Source: Parvularcula mediterranea (GTDB lineage: Bacteria > Pseudomonadota > Alphaproteobacteria > Caulobacterales > Parvularculaceae). Taken from it: DNA of 64,000 nt. Every line of letters starts with the position of its first letter. The stretch's first letter is position 1. The translations under genes were made by a program, and so were the position numbers. The DNA lies in contig NZ_JABFCX010000002.1 in NCBI RefSeq assembly GCF_013085255.1, positions 1,540,501 through 1,604,500 on the forward strand, read 5' to 3'. Below are positions 43,203-52,237 of this stretch, piece by piece. Under the pieces are notes generated by a model, which was not told the DNA's origin, did not search any database, and saw only the letters and a list, made by a program, of their open reading frames with translations.

Positions 43203-44240
43203 ATGGCGAAACGCCGTATCAAGGTCCTGATTATCGATGACAGCGCGACGATGCGCGGTCTGATGGCGCATGTCGTCGAGAGCGATCCCGAGCTGGAGGT
43301 CGTCGGCTATGCCGGTGACGCCTACGGAGCAAGGGAAGCGATCAAGACCCTGAACCCTGACGTCGTCACCCTCGATATCGAGATGCCGCGGATGGACGGG
43401 CTGACCTTCCTCGAGAAGCTCATGCGCCTGCGTCCTATTCCGGTGGTGGTCGTCACCTCCAAGACCGACGCGATGGATGAGATCGAAGGCGCTGCGCTCA
43501 AGCTTGGCGCTGCGCACTGCCTGTTCAAGCCACAGGGCCTGGCCGGGGCGGAGCTGTTCGATGCGCTGCCTGACAAGATCAAGGAAGCCGTTGATCAGGG
43601 TGCTGCCAAGGCTCCTGAAGACCGGGCGGAGCAGGACCAGATCTCCTTCAACCCGAGGAAGCACATCTTCCTTGGCGCTTCGACGGGCGGCGTGGATGCG
43701 CTGGTTTCGGTCCTAAGGACCTTCCCGAAGAACTGTCCCCCGACGATGATCGTCCAGCATATGCCGGCGAAGTTCATCGACCTCTTTGCCCAACGCCTGA
43801 ACTCGGTCTGTGCACCGAGCGTCTCCGTGGCGCGCGGCGGTATGAAGGTCGAAGCGGGCCGGATCCTGATTGCTCCGCACGGCACGCATATGCGCCTCAG
43901 CCGGAGAGATCCGTCCGTCGTGATGCTCGAAGACCGGCCGCCTGTGAACGGCTTCAGGCCTTCCGTCGACGTGCTGTTCACGTCGGGTGCTGACGCCATT
44001 GGCAAGCATTGCGTGGCCGCTCTTCTGACCGGCATGGGCCGTGACGGTGCGACTGGCCTCAAGAAAATCCGCGAGGCGGGCGGTGTGACCCTGGCGCAGG
44101 ATGAAGAGACCAGCGTTGTCTACGGCATGCCGCGGGTTGCCAACGAGATGGGCGCAGTCGACAAGCCGCTTCCGCTCGGTGAGATTGCGAACGCACTCCT
44201 CAAGCCCTGCCGCTCGGAACGTATGCGGGACGCGTCATGA
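43203..44240 (+). CDS. cheB: chemotaxis methylesterase/deamidase CheB
   Basis: Response regulator that removes methyl groups from receptors and deamidates glutamines when phosphorylated. The 345 residues contain a receiver domain with phospho-acceptor Asp58 (LDIEMPRMDG) and a catalytic domain with triad Ser160 (LGASTGG), His186 (VQHMPAKF) and Asp281 (GMGRDGATG). The ATG at 43203 is used; a TTG four codons earlier is possible. It follows the receptor by 81 bases and overlaps cheD by four. Confidence 0.96.
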   Translation: MAKRRIKVLIIDDSATMRGLMAHVVESDPELEVVGYAGDAYGAREAIKTLNPDVVTLDIEMPRMDGLTFLEKLMRLRPIPVVVVTSKTDAMDEIEGAALKLGAAHCLFKPQGLAGAELFDALPDKIKEAVDQGAAKAPEDRAEQDQISFNPRKHIFLGASTGGVDALVSVLRTFPKNCPPTMIVQHMPAKFIDLFAQRLNSVCAPSVSVARGGMKVEAGRILIAPHGTHMRLSRRDPSVVMLEDRPPVNGFRPSVDVLFTSGADAIGKHCVAALLTGMGRDGATGLKKIREAGGVTLAQDEETSVVYGMPRVANEMGAVDKPLPLGEIANALLKPCRSERMRDAS

Positions 44241-44740
44241 TGAGAGCTGTCAGCGACTACGCCCCTCGGCCGGGACCGCCGCCGACACTGATCGGCATTG
44301 GCGGTATCGCGTGGAGCGGTGATCCGTCCGTATGCTACTCAACCCTGCTTGGCAGCTGTATCGCGGTCTGCCTCTGGGACCCGATGGCATGCAAGGGCGG
44401 GATCACGCACTTCCTTCTCGCCGAAGCGCCGAGCGACAAGGCTGATGACACGCGTTATGGCACCGTGGCGCTGCCGCTGCTCGCCATGAACCTTGCTGCT
44501 GTCGGCTGTGACCGCCAGCGCTTTCGAGCGATCGTTGCAGGTGGTTCGGACCTCTTGAGCAATATGAAGCCCATCGGAACCGAGAACTCCGAATACGCGC
44601 TTGAATGGCTGCGTCAGGAACGGATCCAGATCGTACAGAAGGACTTTGGCGGTTCCAATGCCCGCAGGGTGCGTTTTCACCCCTCGACTGGTGTTTGCGA
44701 GATCACGACCATCGCAAATGCACCACAATCTCCGTCCTGA
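44237..44740 (+). CDS. cheD: chemoreceptor glutamine deamidase CheD
   Basis: Deamidates receptor glutamines, adjusting receptor sensitivity. The 167 residues carry the CheD active site: Cys41 in LLGSCIAVCLWDP and His58 in GGITHFLL. Downstream KPIGTENSEYALEWL and FGGSNARRVRFHPSTG are family blocks. Its ATG overlaps cheB. There is no cheC in this cluster, so CheD would act alone. A 98-base gap to the STAS gene follows. Confidence 0.94.
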   Translation: MMRAVSDYAPRPGPPPTLIGIGGIAWSGDPSVCYSTLLGSCIAVCLWDPMACKGGITHFLLAEAPSDKADDTRYGTVALPLLAMNLAAVGCDRQRFRAIVAGGSDLLSNMKPIGTENSEYALEWLRQERIQIVQKDFGGSNARRVRFHPSTGVCEITTIANAPQSPS

Positions 44741-44838
44741 GCTTAAAAGGCCAGTAACCGCGCTGCGCTAGGTCTTTACCGTGAGAGATTATCCGGCGGC
44801 TCTTCATGAGTCTTCGGGCTGGGCAAAGGGCACATGGC

Positions 44839-45150
44839 ATGAGTGAGGGCGGCGGATACTGTCAGATCACGCTCGACGCCAAGCTGGCCTCGCGTGCGGC
44901 ACCTGAACTTTATGAGCGGCTGTCTGGCCATAAGGACGATACTGTCGTGCTCGACGCCTCCAAGGTCGAGCAGGTTGGCGTGCTTTGCCTCCAGATCCTG
45001 GCGTCGGCTCACAAGAGCTGGTCCGAGCGTGGACTTGAATTCGAGGTTGTCGATCCGTCGGCAGCCTTCCGCGAGAGCACCGAGACGCTGGGTCTCGATC
45101 TCTCGTTAATCGGTGTAGCGACGATGGGAGAGGTGCAGGGTGGCGCTTAA
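44839..45150 (+). CDS. STAS-domain protein of the chemotaxis operon
   Basis: A 103-residue single-domain STAS protein, similar in fold to SpoIIAA-type anti-anti-sigma factors. Visible core: CQITLDAKLASRAAPELYERL, DTVVLDASKVEQVGVLCLQILASAHKSW, LEFEVVDPSAAFRESTETLGL. By manual alignment the site that normally holds the phosphorylated Ser/Thr (DSSG) reads G-V-L-C, so phosphorylation there looks impossible. The ATG at 44839 has aaaggg 8 bases ahead; the frame is open 11 codons earlier. The cheY GTG lies inside its last codons. Confidence 0.85.
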   Translation: MSEGGGYCQITLDAKLASRAAPELYERLSGHKDDTVVLDASKVEQVGVLCLQILASAHKSWSERGLEFEVVDPSAAFRESTETLGLDLSLIGVATMGEVQGGA

Positions 45151-45505
45151 GATTCTTGCGGTTGAGGACAGCCTGACTGTCCGTACCATGATTGAACACG
45201 TCCTGAAGGATGCAGGTTTCGAGGTCCACCTCGCGGAGGATGGCCAGCACGGCCTGCGCCGCCTGATGGAGGTGAAGCCTGACGTCATCACGACGGACAT
45301 GAACATGCCGGTGATGGATGGCCTCGGCTTCATCAAGGGCGTTCGTGCGAACGACCAATACAAGATGACGCCGATCCTGGTGATCTCCTCGGAAACGGCA
45401 CCTGAGCTCAAGACCAAGGCCCGTAGCCTCGGTGCGAGCGGCTGGATGGCCAAGCCCTTCCACGATGAGCGCCTGATCTCGGCGGTCAAAAGGCTGGCGG
45501 CTTAA
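45140..45505 (+). CDS. cheY: chemotaxis response regulator CheY
   Basis: Single-domain receiver of 121 residues. Acidic pocket Glu9-Asp10, phospho-acceptor Asp53 (TTDMNMPVMDG), switch Ser83 (VISSE) and Lys105 (MAKPF) are all present. It is the likely output to a motor or sink for CheA phosphate. GTG start overlapping the STAS gene by 11 bases. The cheA ATG follows six bases after the stop, so coupling is likely. No flagellar genes are in the window. Confidence 0.94.
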   Translation: MALKILAVEDSLTVRTMIEHVLKDAGFEVHLAEDGQHGLRRLMEVKPDVITTDMNMPVMDGLGFIKGVRANDQYKMTPILVISSETAPELKTKARSLGASGWMAKPFHDERLISAVKRLAA

Positions 45506-45510
45506 ACCCG

Positions 45511-47883
45511 ATGAGTGATCCGCTCGCAGAACTTCGGGAGACGTTCTTTCTCGAATGCGACGAGCTTCTGGAGAAGCTCGAGTCGGATCTGCTCGCGCTC
45601 GAGCAGGGCGCGACCGATGAAGAACTGGTCAACTCCGCTTTCCGCGCTGTCCACTCAATCAAGGGTGGCGCAGGCGCGTTCGGCATGTCGGGTATCACCG
45701 ACTGCGCCCACGTCTTCGAGACGGCGCTCGACCATGTGCGTTCGGGCGAGCTGAAGCTCGATCCTGATCTCTGCCAGCTGTTCCTGCGCGGGAAGGACCT
45801 TCTGTGGACGCAAGTCGGCGCGGAGAAGGGTGGGCCTCCTGCCGATCCAGCCGAGATCGAAGCGGTGAACTCCGCCTTCGAAGAGGTGAACCCCAAGGAA
45901 GAAGAGTTCGACGCGTCTGAAGTCTTCAAGCCTGTGGCGATGAACCTCGGTGACCTTGGCGGCGGCTCTGATGATGCTGCGCCGATGGATCCGATGGATA
46001 TCCTCGCGCAATTCGAGAGCGGCGGGGACGACGAGGGCGAGGCGGACGGTGACGAGCTGGCGGCTGGCCGTGAGCTGATTGTTGCGTTTGCGCCGAAGCC
46101 TGAGTTTTTCGCCCGCGGCAACGACGCGGCTCCCTTTATCCGTGAGCTGAGGGACCTTGGCGAAGCGGAAGTGATGCTCGATGCCTCGGGCCTTCCGGGC
46201 TTTGACGAGCTTGACCCGGAGAAGCCCTACTTCGAGTGGACGGTCTCCCTTGATCCTTCGGTGGATGAAGGTGCTGTCGAAGAGATTTTCGAGTTCGTGG
46301 CCGAGGACTGCACCCTGTCCGTCGGCCAGAGCGTCGGGTTTGCGCCTGACGTGACCGAGCCGTCCGAGCCCGAAGCGATGGTGTTCATCGACTTTGAGGA
46401 AGAGGCCGAGCTTGAGGCTGCTGCTGCGGTCGTTGAGGAAGTGCCCGAAGTGGTGGAGCCCGAGGCTCCCGCTGAGGTTGAGCCGCAGCCTGTCGAGAGC
46501 GTTCTCGATCTGGCGCAGGCCGCTGCCGTCGCGATTGAGGACGATGCTCCGAAGGCTGAAGAGAAGCCTAAAGAGGCTGAGGCTGAGAAGCCTGCCGAGG
46601 AACCTACTCCCGTTGCTGCCGCTGCTGCCGCGAGCCCGGCTGCGCGTCAGGTCCAGGCACCGAAGCCTGTGGTCCGGGTGGAGCTTGGCCGGGTGGACCG
46701 CCTGATCAACCTCGTCTCGGAGCTTGTCATCAGCCAGTCGATGCTGAGCCAGGCTGTCGAAGAGCTTCACGGCTCCACCGACAACCGTGCACTGACGACC
46801 GGGCTTGATGAGTTCCGCCAGCTGACCCGTGAGCTGCAGGAATCTGTGATGGCCATCCGCGCGGAGCCCGTCCGCTCCATGTTCATGCGCATGGGCCAGA
46901 TTGCGCGTTCGGCTGCTCAGGTTTGCGGCAAGAAAGTCCGTCTGGTGACGGAAGGCGAGCAGACCGAAGTCGACAAGACGGTCATCGAACGCCTCGCCGA
47001 GCCGCTGACCCACATGATCCGCAACGCTGTCGACCACGGCATCGAAGGGATCGAGGAGCGCATCGAGGCCGAGAAGAAGCCCGAGGGCACGGTCTTTCTG
47101 TCTGCGGAGCACCACTCGGGCCGTGTAGTCCTGACGGTGCGTGACGATGGCAAGGGCGTGAACCGCGAAAAGGTCCGCGCCAAGGCGATCGAAAAGGGCA
47201 TCATCACCGAAGATGCTGTCCTGACCGATGCCGAGATCGACCAGCTGCTCTTCGCGCCGGGCTTCTCCACCGCTTCGGAGATCAGCCAGGTGTCGGGCCG
47301 CGGCGTTGGCATGGATGTGGTCAAGCGCGAGATCAATTCGCTCGGCGGCCGGATCACTATGGCTTCGGAGCCGGGGAAGGGGACGACCTTCACGATCTCC
47401 CTGCCGCTGACCCTCGCAGTCCTCGACGGCATGGTTATCAAGGTCGCTGAGCAGACGGCGGTGCTGCCGCTGTCGGTGATCGCAGAGAGCCTTCGTCCGG
47501 AGGCTGATGAAATCCAGAAGCTCGGTGAGAACGACCAGTGCATCTTCGTGCGCGGCAAGTTCGTGCCGATCCTCGATGTCGGTGATGCCCTTGGCTACCG
47601 CGAAGCGATCGACGACTTTGCGGGCAAGGTCATGCTGCTGGTCGAGAACGATAACGGCCAGAGCTACGCCTTCGCCGTCGACGAGATTGTTGACCAGCGC
47701 CAGGTGGTCATCAAGGGCCTCCAGGACAATTACGGCCGCATCGAAGGCGTTGCAGCTGCGACGATCCTCGGTGACGGGCAGATCGCCCTGATCCTCGACG
47801 TCAATGATCTGACCCATGAATCCACTGCGATCGGCGCGGGAGTTCCCCTGCCGGACGCCATGAAGGAGGCAGCCCATGTCTGA
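45511..47883 (+). CDS. cheA: chemotaxis histidine kinase CheA
   Basis: Hub kinase of 790 residues. Order: Hpt domain with phospho-His48 (VHSIKGGAGAFG), a diverged middle region (about 175-290) that may take the role of P2, a long low-complexity Glu/Ala/Pro linker (about 290-390), dimerisation (P3, LVSELVISQSML), kinase core with N box HMIRNAVDHGIE, G1 DDGKGV, F box FAPGFST and G2 GRGVGMDVV, then the CheW-like coupling domain (about 640-775). The acidic linker is longer than usual. Stop overlaps cheW by eight bases. Confidence 0.95.
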   Translation: MSDPLAELRETFFLECDELLEKLESDLLALEQGATDEELVNSAFRAVHSIKGGAGAFGMSGITDCAHVFETALDHVRSGELKLDPDLCQLFLRGKDLLWTQVGAEKGGPPADPAEIEAVNSAFEEVNPKEEEFDASEVFKPVAMNLGDLGGGSDDAAPMDPMDILAQFESGGDDEGEADGDELAAGRELIVAFAPKPEFFARGNDAAPFIRELRDLGEAEVMLDASGLPGFDELDPEKPYFEWTVSLDPSVDEGAVEEIFEFVAEDCTLSVGQSVGFAPDVTEPSEPEAMVFIDFEEEAELEAAAAVVEEVPEVVEPEAPAEVEPQPVESVLDLAQAAAVAIEDDAPKAEEKPKEAEAEKPAEEPTPVAAAAAASPAARQVQAPKPVVRVELGRVDRLINLVSELVISQSMLSQAVEELHGSTDNRALTTGLDEFRQLTRELQESVMAIRAEPVRSMFMRMGQIARSAAQVCGKKVRLVTEGEQTEVDKTVIERLAEPLTHMIRNAVDHGIEGIEERIEAEKKPEGTVFLSAEHHSGRVVLTVRDDGKGVNREKVRAKAIEKGIITEDAVLTDAEIDQLLFAPGFSTASEISQVSGRGVGMDVVKREINSLGGRITMASEPGKGTTFTISLPLTLAVLDGMVIKVAEQTAVLPLSVIAESLRPEADEIQKLGENDQCIFVRGKFVPILDVGDALGYREAIDDFAGKVMLLVENDNGQSYAFAVDEIVDQRQVVIKGLQDNYGRIEGVAAATILGDGQIALILDVNDLTHESTAIGAGVPLPDAMKEAAHV

Positions 47884-48343
47884 AGCCGTCAGTGAGCTGA
47901 ATGCAGCCATGACCGAAGTCATCGCCTTCAAGGTCCATGATGACGAATACTGCGTGGACATCATGTCCGTGCGCGAGATCCGCGGCTGGACCCCGGCAAC
48001 GCGCATCCCGCATGCGCCGCCCTATGTGCGCGGCGTGATCAACCTGCGCGGTGCGGTCCTGCCGATTATCGACCTCGCCGCACGGTTCGGGTTCGATACA
48101 ACGGAGACGTCCGAGCGGAACGTCATCATCGTCGCACAGATCGATGGGCAGCTCTTCGGGCTTCTCGTGGATGCAGTGAGCGACATCATGTCAATCACGG
48201 CGGATGACCTCCAGCCGACGCCGAACATCGGCTCGGAGCAGGCGCGGACCTTCATCAAGAACGTCATCGCCCGCGAGGAGCAGATGATCCGCTTCATCGA
48301 CCTCAAGCAAATCCTGCCGCAACAGATGGCCAACGTCGCCTGA
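47876..48343 (+). CDS. cheW: chemotaxis coupling protein CheW
   Basis: Links the receptor and CheA. The 155 residues contain the family core: VIAFKVHDDEYCVDIMSVREIRGW, APPYVRGVINLRGAVLPIIDLAARFG, and FGLLVDAVSDIMSI. No N- or C-terminal extension. Starts within the last eight bases of cheA. The CheW-like domain of CheA is its structural partner, and the single receptor upstream is the likely client. Confidence 0.96.
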   Translation: MSEAVSELNAAMTEVIAFKVHDDEYCVDIMSVREIRGWTPATRIPHAPPYVRGVINLRGAVLPIIDLAARFGFDTTETSERNVIIVAQIDGQLFGLLVDAVSDIMSITADDLQPTPNIGSEQARTFIKNVIAREEQMIRFIDLKQILPQQMANVA

Positions 48344-48356
48344 GGACTGAACGCCA

Positions 48357-49208
48357 GTGCTGCTAGAAGCCAGGAACCCTGAGTTTCCCTATACGGATGA
48401 TGACTTTCGTCAGATCAAGGGCATGATCTATGACGATGCGGGCATCTTCCTGCCGGATACCAAGTCCAACCTCGTCTATTCGAGGCTGGCAAGGCGCCTG
48501 CGTGCGCTCGGGATGTCCTCCTTCCGGGACTATGTCGTGCACGTCCAGTCGCGGTCAGGCCGTGACGAGCGGCACCACCTGATCAATGCGCTGACGACGA
48601 ACTTGACGCACTTCTTCCGTGAGCCGCACCACTATGAGATCGCGCGGCGGGAGCTGGCGAAAGAGGCGCTCGAGCGGACGGCCAATGGCGGGCGCTATCG
48701 CGTGTGGTCAGCTGGCTGCTCGACGGGAGAGGAGGCATACTCCCTGGCGATCACGTTGCTCGATGCGGAGCCTGAGCTCCTGAACCGTGATGTCCAGATT
48801 CTGGGTACCGACATTGACTCGAACGTCGTCGAGACGGCGACGAAGGGTGCCTACACCCGCGATGTGGTCGCTCCGGTCGAGCCCCGGCTGTTGCAGCGCT
48901 ACTTCGAGGCAGGGTGGGGTCCGAGCTGCGAGAAGATGGTCATCGGTGACGACGTCCGGCGGATGGTGACCTTCAAGACCCTCAACCTGATGCAGCACTG
49001 GCCGATGGCGACGAAGTTCGACGCTATCTTCTGCCGCAACGTGGTCATTTACTTTGATGAGGCGACGAAGTCGGTCCTTTGGGAGCGCTTTGCCCAGCAG
49101 ATGAAGCCTGAAGGATGGCTCTTCATCGGGCATTCCGAGCGCATTTCAGGCGCCGCGCGGCAGCGCTTCACATCGGCTGGCCTGACCACTTACCGGGTCC
49201 AGCGCTGA
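48357..49208 (+). CDS. cheR: chemoreceptor methyltransferase CheR
   Basis: SAM-dependent methyltransferase for receptor glutamates. The 283 residues show an N-terminal helical domain (YTDDDFRQIKGMIYDDAGIFLP), SAM-binding VWSAGCSTGEEAYSLAI, the ILGTDID acidic site, and FDAIFCRNVVIYFDEATK with GHSERI near the C-terminus. GTG start at 48357. The receptor's NWEEF tail, in the same operon, is a natural tether for a CheR of this type, but the beta-subdomain needed was not assessed in detail. Confidence 0.94.
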   Translation: MLLEARNPEFPYTDDDFRQIKGMIYDDAGIFLPDTKSNLVYSRLARRLRALGMSSFRDYVVHVQSRSGRDERHHLINALTTNLTHFFREPHHYEIARRELAKEALERTANGGRYRVWSAGCSTGEEAYSLAITLLDAEPELLNRDVQILGTDIDSNVVETATKGAYTRDVVAPVEPRLLQRYFEAGWGPSCEKMVIGDDVRRMVTFKTLNLMQHWPMATKFDAIFCRNVVIYFDEATKSVLWERFAQQMKPEGWLFIGHSERISGAARQRFTSAGLTTYRVQR

Positions 49209-49333
49209 GCCTTATCCTTTTTGCCGGTTCACCAATTCGGGCTCCGGCGTCAGCCTCGCATTAACCGCGGGGTTCTAGATTGTAGAGGGGTTCCCCCTTC
49301 AGGGACCCGCCCTTTGGTGAGAGAGAGCGACGC

Positions 49334-49732
49334 ATGTCACTGGCGAAAGTCCTCAAGGTTATGGTCGTCGACGATATGTCGATCAGCCGTGGTCTTGTGA
49401 CCCAGACACTGTCTTCCGTCGGGATCCAGAACATCCGCTATGCGGAGGATGGCCGCGAGGCACTACAGATGATGCGGGAAGACCCCGCGCACCTTGTCAT
49501 CTCGGACTACAACATGCCGAAGATGACGGGCATCGACCTGCTTTACGCCCTGCGTCAGAACCCGAAGACCCAGAAGGTCGGCTTCATTCTGATCACGGGC
49601 AAGGCGACCCGGCAGATCCTCGAAGAGGGTGTCCACCTGAAAATGAACAACTATCTCCTCAAGCCTTTCGAGCCGCGCCAGCTCATCAAGGCCATCCAGG
49701 AAGTGTTCGGCCCACTGTCGGCGGCAGGTTGA
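49334..49732 (+). CDS. second CheY-like response regulator
   Basis: A 132-residue single receiver with Asp13-Asp14, phospho-acceptor Asp58 (SDYNMPKMTG), Thr88 and Lys110 in LLKPFEP. It is diverged from the operon's first cheY and separated from cheR by 125 bases without an evident terminator. May act as a phosphate sink, a second output, or report from another kinase. An ATG with agagagcga upstream is clear. Confidence 0.9.
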   Translation: MSLAKVLKVMVVDDMSISRGLVTQTLSSVGIQNIRYAEDGREALQMMREDPAHLVISDYNMPKMTGIDLLYALRQNPKTQKVGFILITGKATRQILEEGVHLKMNNYLLKPFEPRQLIKAIQEVFGPLSAAG

Positions 49733-49784
49733 CGGGCGGAGCTGCTCTCCTGCAGGGCTAGCGACAGCGCGCAGGGGAGGCGAG

Positions 49785-50915
49785 ATGGCTGACCAGAGTT
49801 ACGACAGCTTCGAGACCTATCAGGCGCGCAAGCGGTTCCTGAATCTCGACGGTCTGCGCTTCATCTGTATCTCGGCTGTGATCTGGCACCATTCGGCGGC
49901 TTACACTGCAGAGGGTCTGCGGTTTCTCGAGCGCGGGTTCCTGGGCGTCGATTTCTTCTTTGTGCTGAGCGGGTTTCTCATCACGTCGCTGATGCTGCGT
50001 GAGGAAAGCCGTCAGGGAAAGGTCTCCTTCTCAGGCTTCTACTGGCGCAGGTTCCTGAGGATCATCCCGGTCTACTTCTTCGTCGTGACGATCTGTACGC
50101 TGTATGTCGGCGTGATCAGGGGCGATGCCGAAGCGTTCGAGCGGGCGCCTTACTACTATCTGTTCCTGTCCAACTTCCTTGCCGGGGACACCCAGCTCCT
50201 TGGGGTGACCTGGTCGCTGTCCGTCGAGGAGCAGTACTACCTCGTCTGGCCGTTGATCCTCGTCTTCATGCCGAGGAAGATCCTGCCGTGGTTCGTGGTC
50301 GGAGCGATAGCGCTCAACCTGCTGACGGCTATCGGTGCGTTCGACTGGATCTCCGAGGAACCCTACCAGAACGGGCGGTTTATCCTGAAGCTGCCTTCAG
50401 CGACCTACTCTCCGATCCTGATGGGATCGCTCGTGGCGGTGATGCTCCACTACAAAAGGAGCTACGAGGTGCTGGCGAAGGCATTCGGCTACCACTGGAT
50501 GCCTGCGATCCTCGGCTTCGTCCTTTTCATGCTGTGCTGGCATCTACCGAACCCGCTGATGGGATGGGGCGGTTTCTTCATCCACCTCGTCATGTCCGGG
50601 TTCATGATCGCGCTCCTCACCAAGGAGGCGAACGTAGCGACGCCGTTCCTGACGATGAAGCCGATCGTCCGTATCGGTGAGATCAGCTACGGCATCTATC
50701 TCTACCACCTGATCGCGCTCCACGGGGTTATGACGATCCAGCGCGAGGTCTTCGACACGGCGAACCTGTGGGTGAACCTCTTCGGGATGTATGCGCTGTC
50801 GATCGTGATCGCCGAGCTGAGCTACCGGACGCTGGAAGCCTTCTTCCGCGACCTGCGGCACAAGCCGCCCTTCTTCATTGCCCCCTCAACAAAGGTTCAG
50901 GGTTCGGCGCGCTAG
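49785..50915 (+). CDS. acyltransferase 3 family (OafA/YrhL-like) membrane protein
   Basis: Integral membrane O-acyltransferase of 376 residues, about ten TM segments; known members acetylate or acylate sugars of surface polymers. The N-terminus LNLDGLRFICISAVIWHH carries the conserved His pair, followed by FLGVDFFFVLSGFLIT, RRFLRIIPVYF and SLSVEEQYYLVWP. No extracellular SGNH domain. Starts 52 bases after the second cheY-like gene, probably in the same transcript or on its own; its substrate is unknown. Confidence 0.9.
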   Translation: MADQSYDSFETYQARKRFLNLDGLRFICISAVIWHHSAAYTAEGLRFLERGFLGVDFFFVLSGFLITSLMLREESRQGKVSFSGFYWRRFLRIIPVYFFVVTICTLYVGVIRGDAEAFERAPYYYLFLSNFLAGDTQLLGVTWSLSVEEQYYLVWPLILVFMPRKILPWFVVGAIALNLLTAIGAFDWISEEPYQNGRFILKLPSATYSPILMGSLVAVMLHYKRSYEVLAKAFGYHWMPAILGFVLFMLCWHLPNPLMGWGGFFIHLVMSGFMIALLTKEANVATPFLTMKPIVRIGEISYGIYLYHLIALHGVMTIQREVFDTANLWVNLFGMYALSIVIAELSYRTLEAFFRDLRHKPPFFIAPSTKVQGSAR

Positions 50916-50980
50916 CTGCTCTCGACGCGCACGGAGGAATCACGCAAGCGGTTGTCGTTCTTATCGAAGGATGACCGTCA

Positions 50981-52174
50981 ATGCCCCTCGCTTTTCCCGC
51001 GCCTCTCGCGCCCTACGCCTCGAAGGCGGAGGAGACGCGCGGGCGGCTGCATGAGGAAATCGAGAGCACCGGCAGGACGCCTTTCCAGCGTGACCGCGAC
51101 CGGGTCCTGCACACCGTCGCCTTCCGCAGGCTGAAGCATAAGACGCAGGTTTTCGTCTTCAACGAGGGCGATCATTACCGCACCCGGCTGACCCATTCGC
51201 TTGAGGTGAGCCAGATCGCGCGGGCGATGGCGCGGACGTTCAAGCTGGACGAGGACCTCGCGGAGGTCGTCGCGCTGAGCCATGACCTTGGCCATCCGTG
51301 CTTCGGGCATACCGGCGAGGACGTGCTCATCGAGATGATGGAAGGGGCAGGGGGCTTTGACCACAATGCCCAGACCCTCCGCCTGCTGACCAAGCTCGAG
51401 CGGCAGCACGGGGCCTATCACGGCCTCAATCTGACGTGGGAGACGCTCGAAGGGACCGTGAAGCACAACGGCCCGATGGTTGGACCGCGACGCGTCAAGG
51501 ACAAGCCTCTGCCTGTCGCGATCGAGGAATATGCCGAGCGGCATGATCTATGGCTCGACACCTACCCGAGCTTCGAGGCGCAGCTAGCGGCGCTGGCGGA
51601 TGACGTAGCCTACAACTCTGCCGATAGCGATGACGGCCTGCGCGCCGGGCTCTTCAGCTTTGACGATGCGATGGACGTCCCGCTCCTCGGGCCAGCGCTT
51701 CACGGCTCGCGCAAAGCCTGGCCTGACGAGCCGCGGGAGGTGCAGATCGCGGAAGCCGTATCGGCCCTGATCGGGCGGATGGTTGCCGACATCCAGGAAG
51801 AGACCCGCGCCCGGATCGAGGACCTCGATCCTCGCCATGCGGACGATATCCGCAGGGCGCCCCGCGCCATGGCAAGCTTCTCGGACAGCTTTGATGCCGA
51901 GCTTAAAGAGCTCCGGGCCTTCCTGTTCGAGCACATGTACCGCCATCACAAGGTGAACCAGGTCAGGAGCCAGGCGCGGCGAATCGTTCGCGACCTTTTC
52001 GAGCTCTATGTCGAGGAGCCTGACGTGCTGCCGCCTGCATGGTTCGACCGGCAGGACGGCGAAAGCATCGAGAAGCGCAAGCGCGTCGTCTGCGACTACA
52101 TCGCTGGAATGACCGACCGTTTCGCGATTCACGAGCACAGCAGGCTCTTCGATCTGTCACGAAATTTTTTATGA
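50981..52174 (+). CDS. dgt: deoxyguanosinetriphosphate triphosphohydrolase-like protein
   Basis: HD-domain dNTPase of 397 residues: hydrolyses dGTP or other dNTPs to nucleoside and triphosphate. Metal ligands are His72 (LTHSLEVSQIAR), His101-Asp102 (LSHDLGHPCFGHTGE), and a later Asp in DDVAYNSAD. It has the bacterial dgt-like length, shorter than E. coli Dgt. No clear ribosome site is visible before the ATG. In related genomes it normally sits beside erpA; here the chemotaxis cluster separates them. Confidence 0.9.
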   Translation: MPLAFPAPLAPYASKAEETRGRLHEEIESTGRTPFQRDRDRVLHTVAFRRLKHKTQVFVFNEGDHYRTRLTHSLEVSQIARAMARTFKLDEDLAEVVALSHDLGHPCFGHTGEDVLIEMMEGAGGFDHNAQTLRLLTKLERQHGAYHGLNLTWETLEGTVKHNGPMVGPRRVKDKPLPVAIEEYAERHDLWLDTYPSFEAQLAALADDVAYNSADSDDGLRAGLFSFDDAMDVPLLGPALHGSRKAWPDEPREVQIAEAVSALIGRMVADIQEETRARIEDLDPRHADDIRRAPRAMASFSDSFDAELKELRAFLFEHMYRHHKVNQVRSQARRIVRDLFELYVEEPDVLPPAWFDRQDGESIEKRKRVVCDYIAGMTDRFAIHEHSRLFDLSRNFL

Positions 52175-52237
52175 TGGTTAACAGCGTCTTTACCGATGGG
52201 TGGGCAAAGCCTTAACGCCCAAGATAAGGAATGACCG

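Noticed and set aside
45655-48006. A 783-residue open frame on the minus strand
   Set aside because: It is antisense to cheA/cheW and has composition typical of GC-rich antisense frames (Arg/His/Asp-rich), with no domain.
52175-52237. CtrA-like TTAA site before the SPOR gene
   Set aside because: The second half-site is offset by one base and incomplete; no full TTAA-N7-TTAA.
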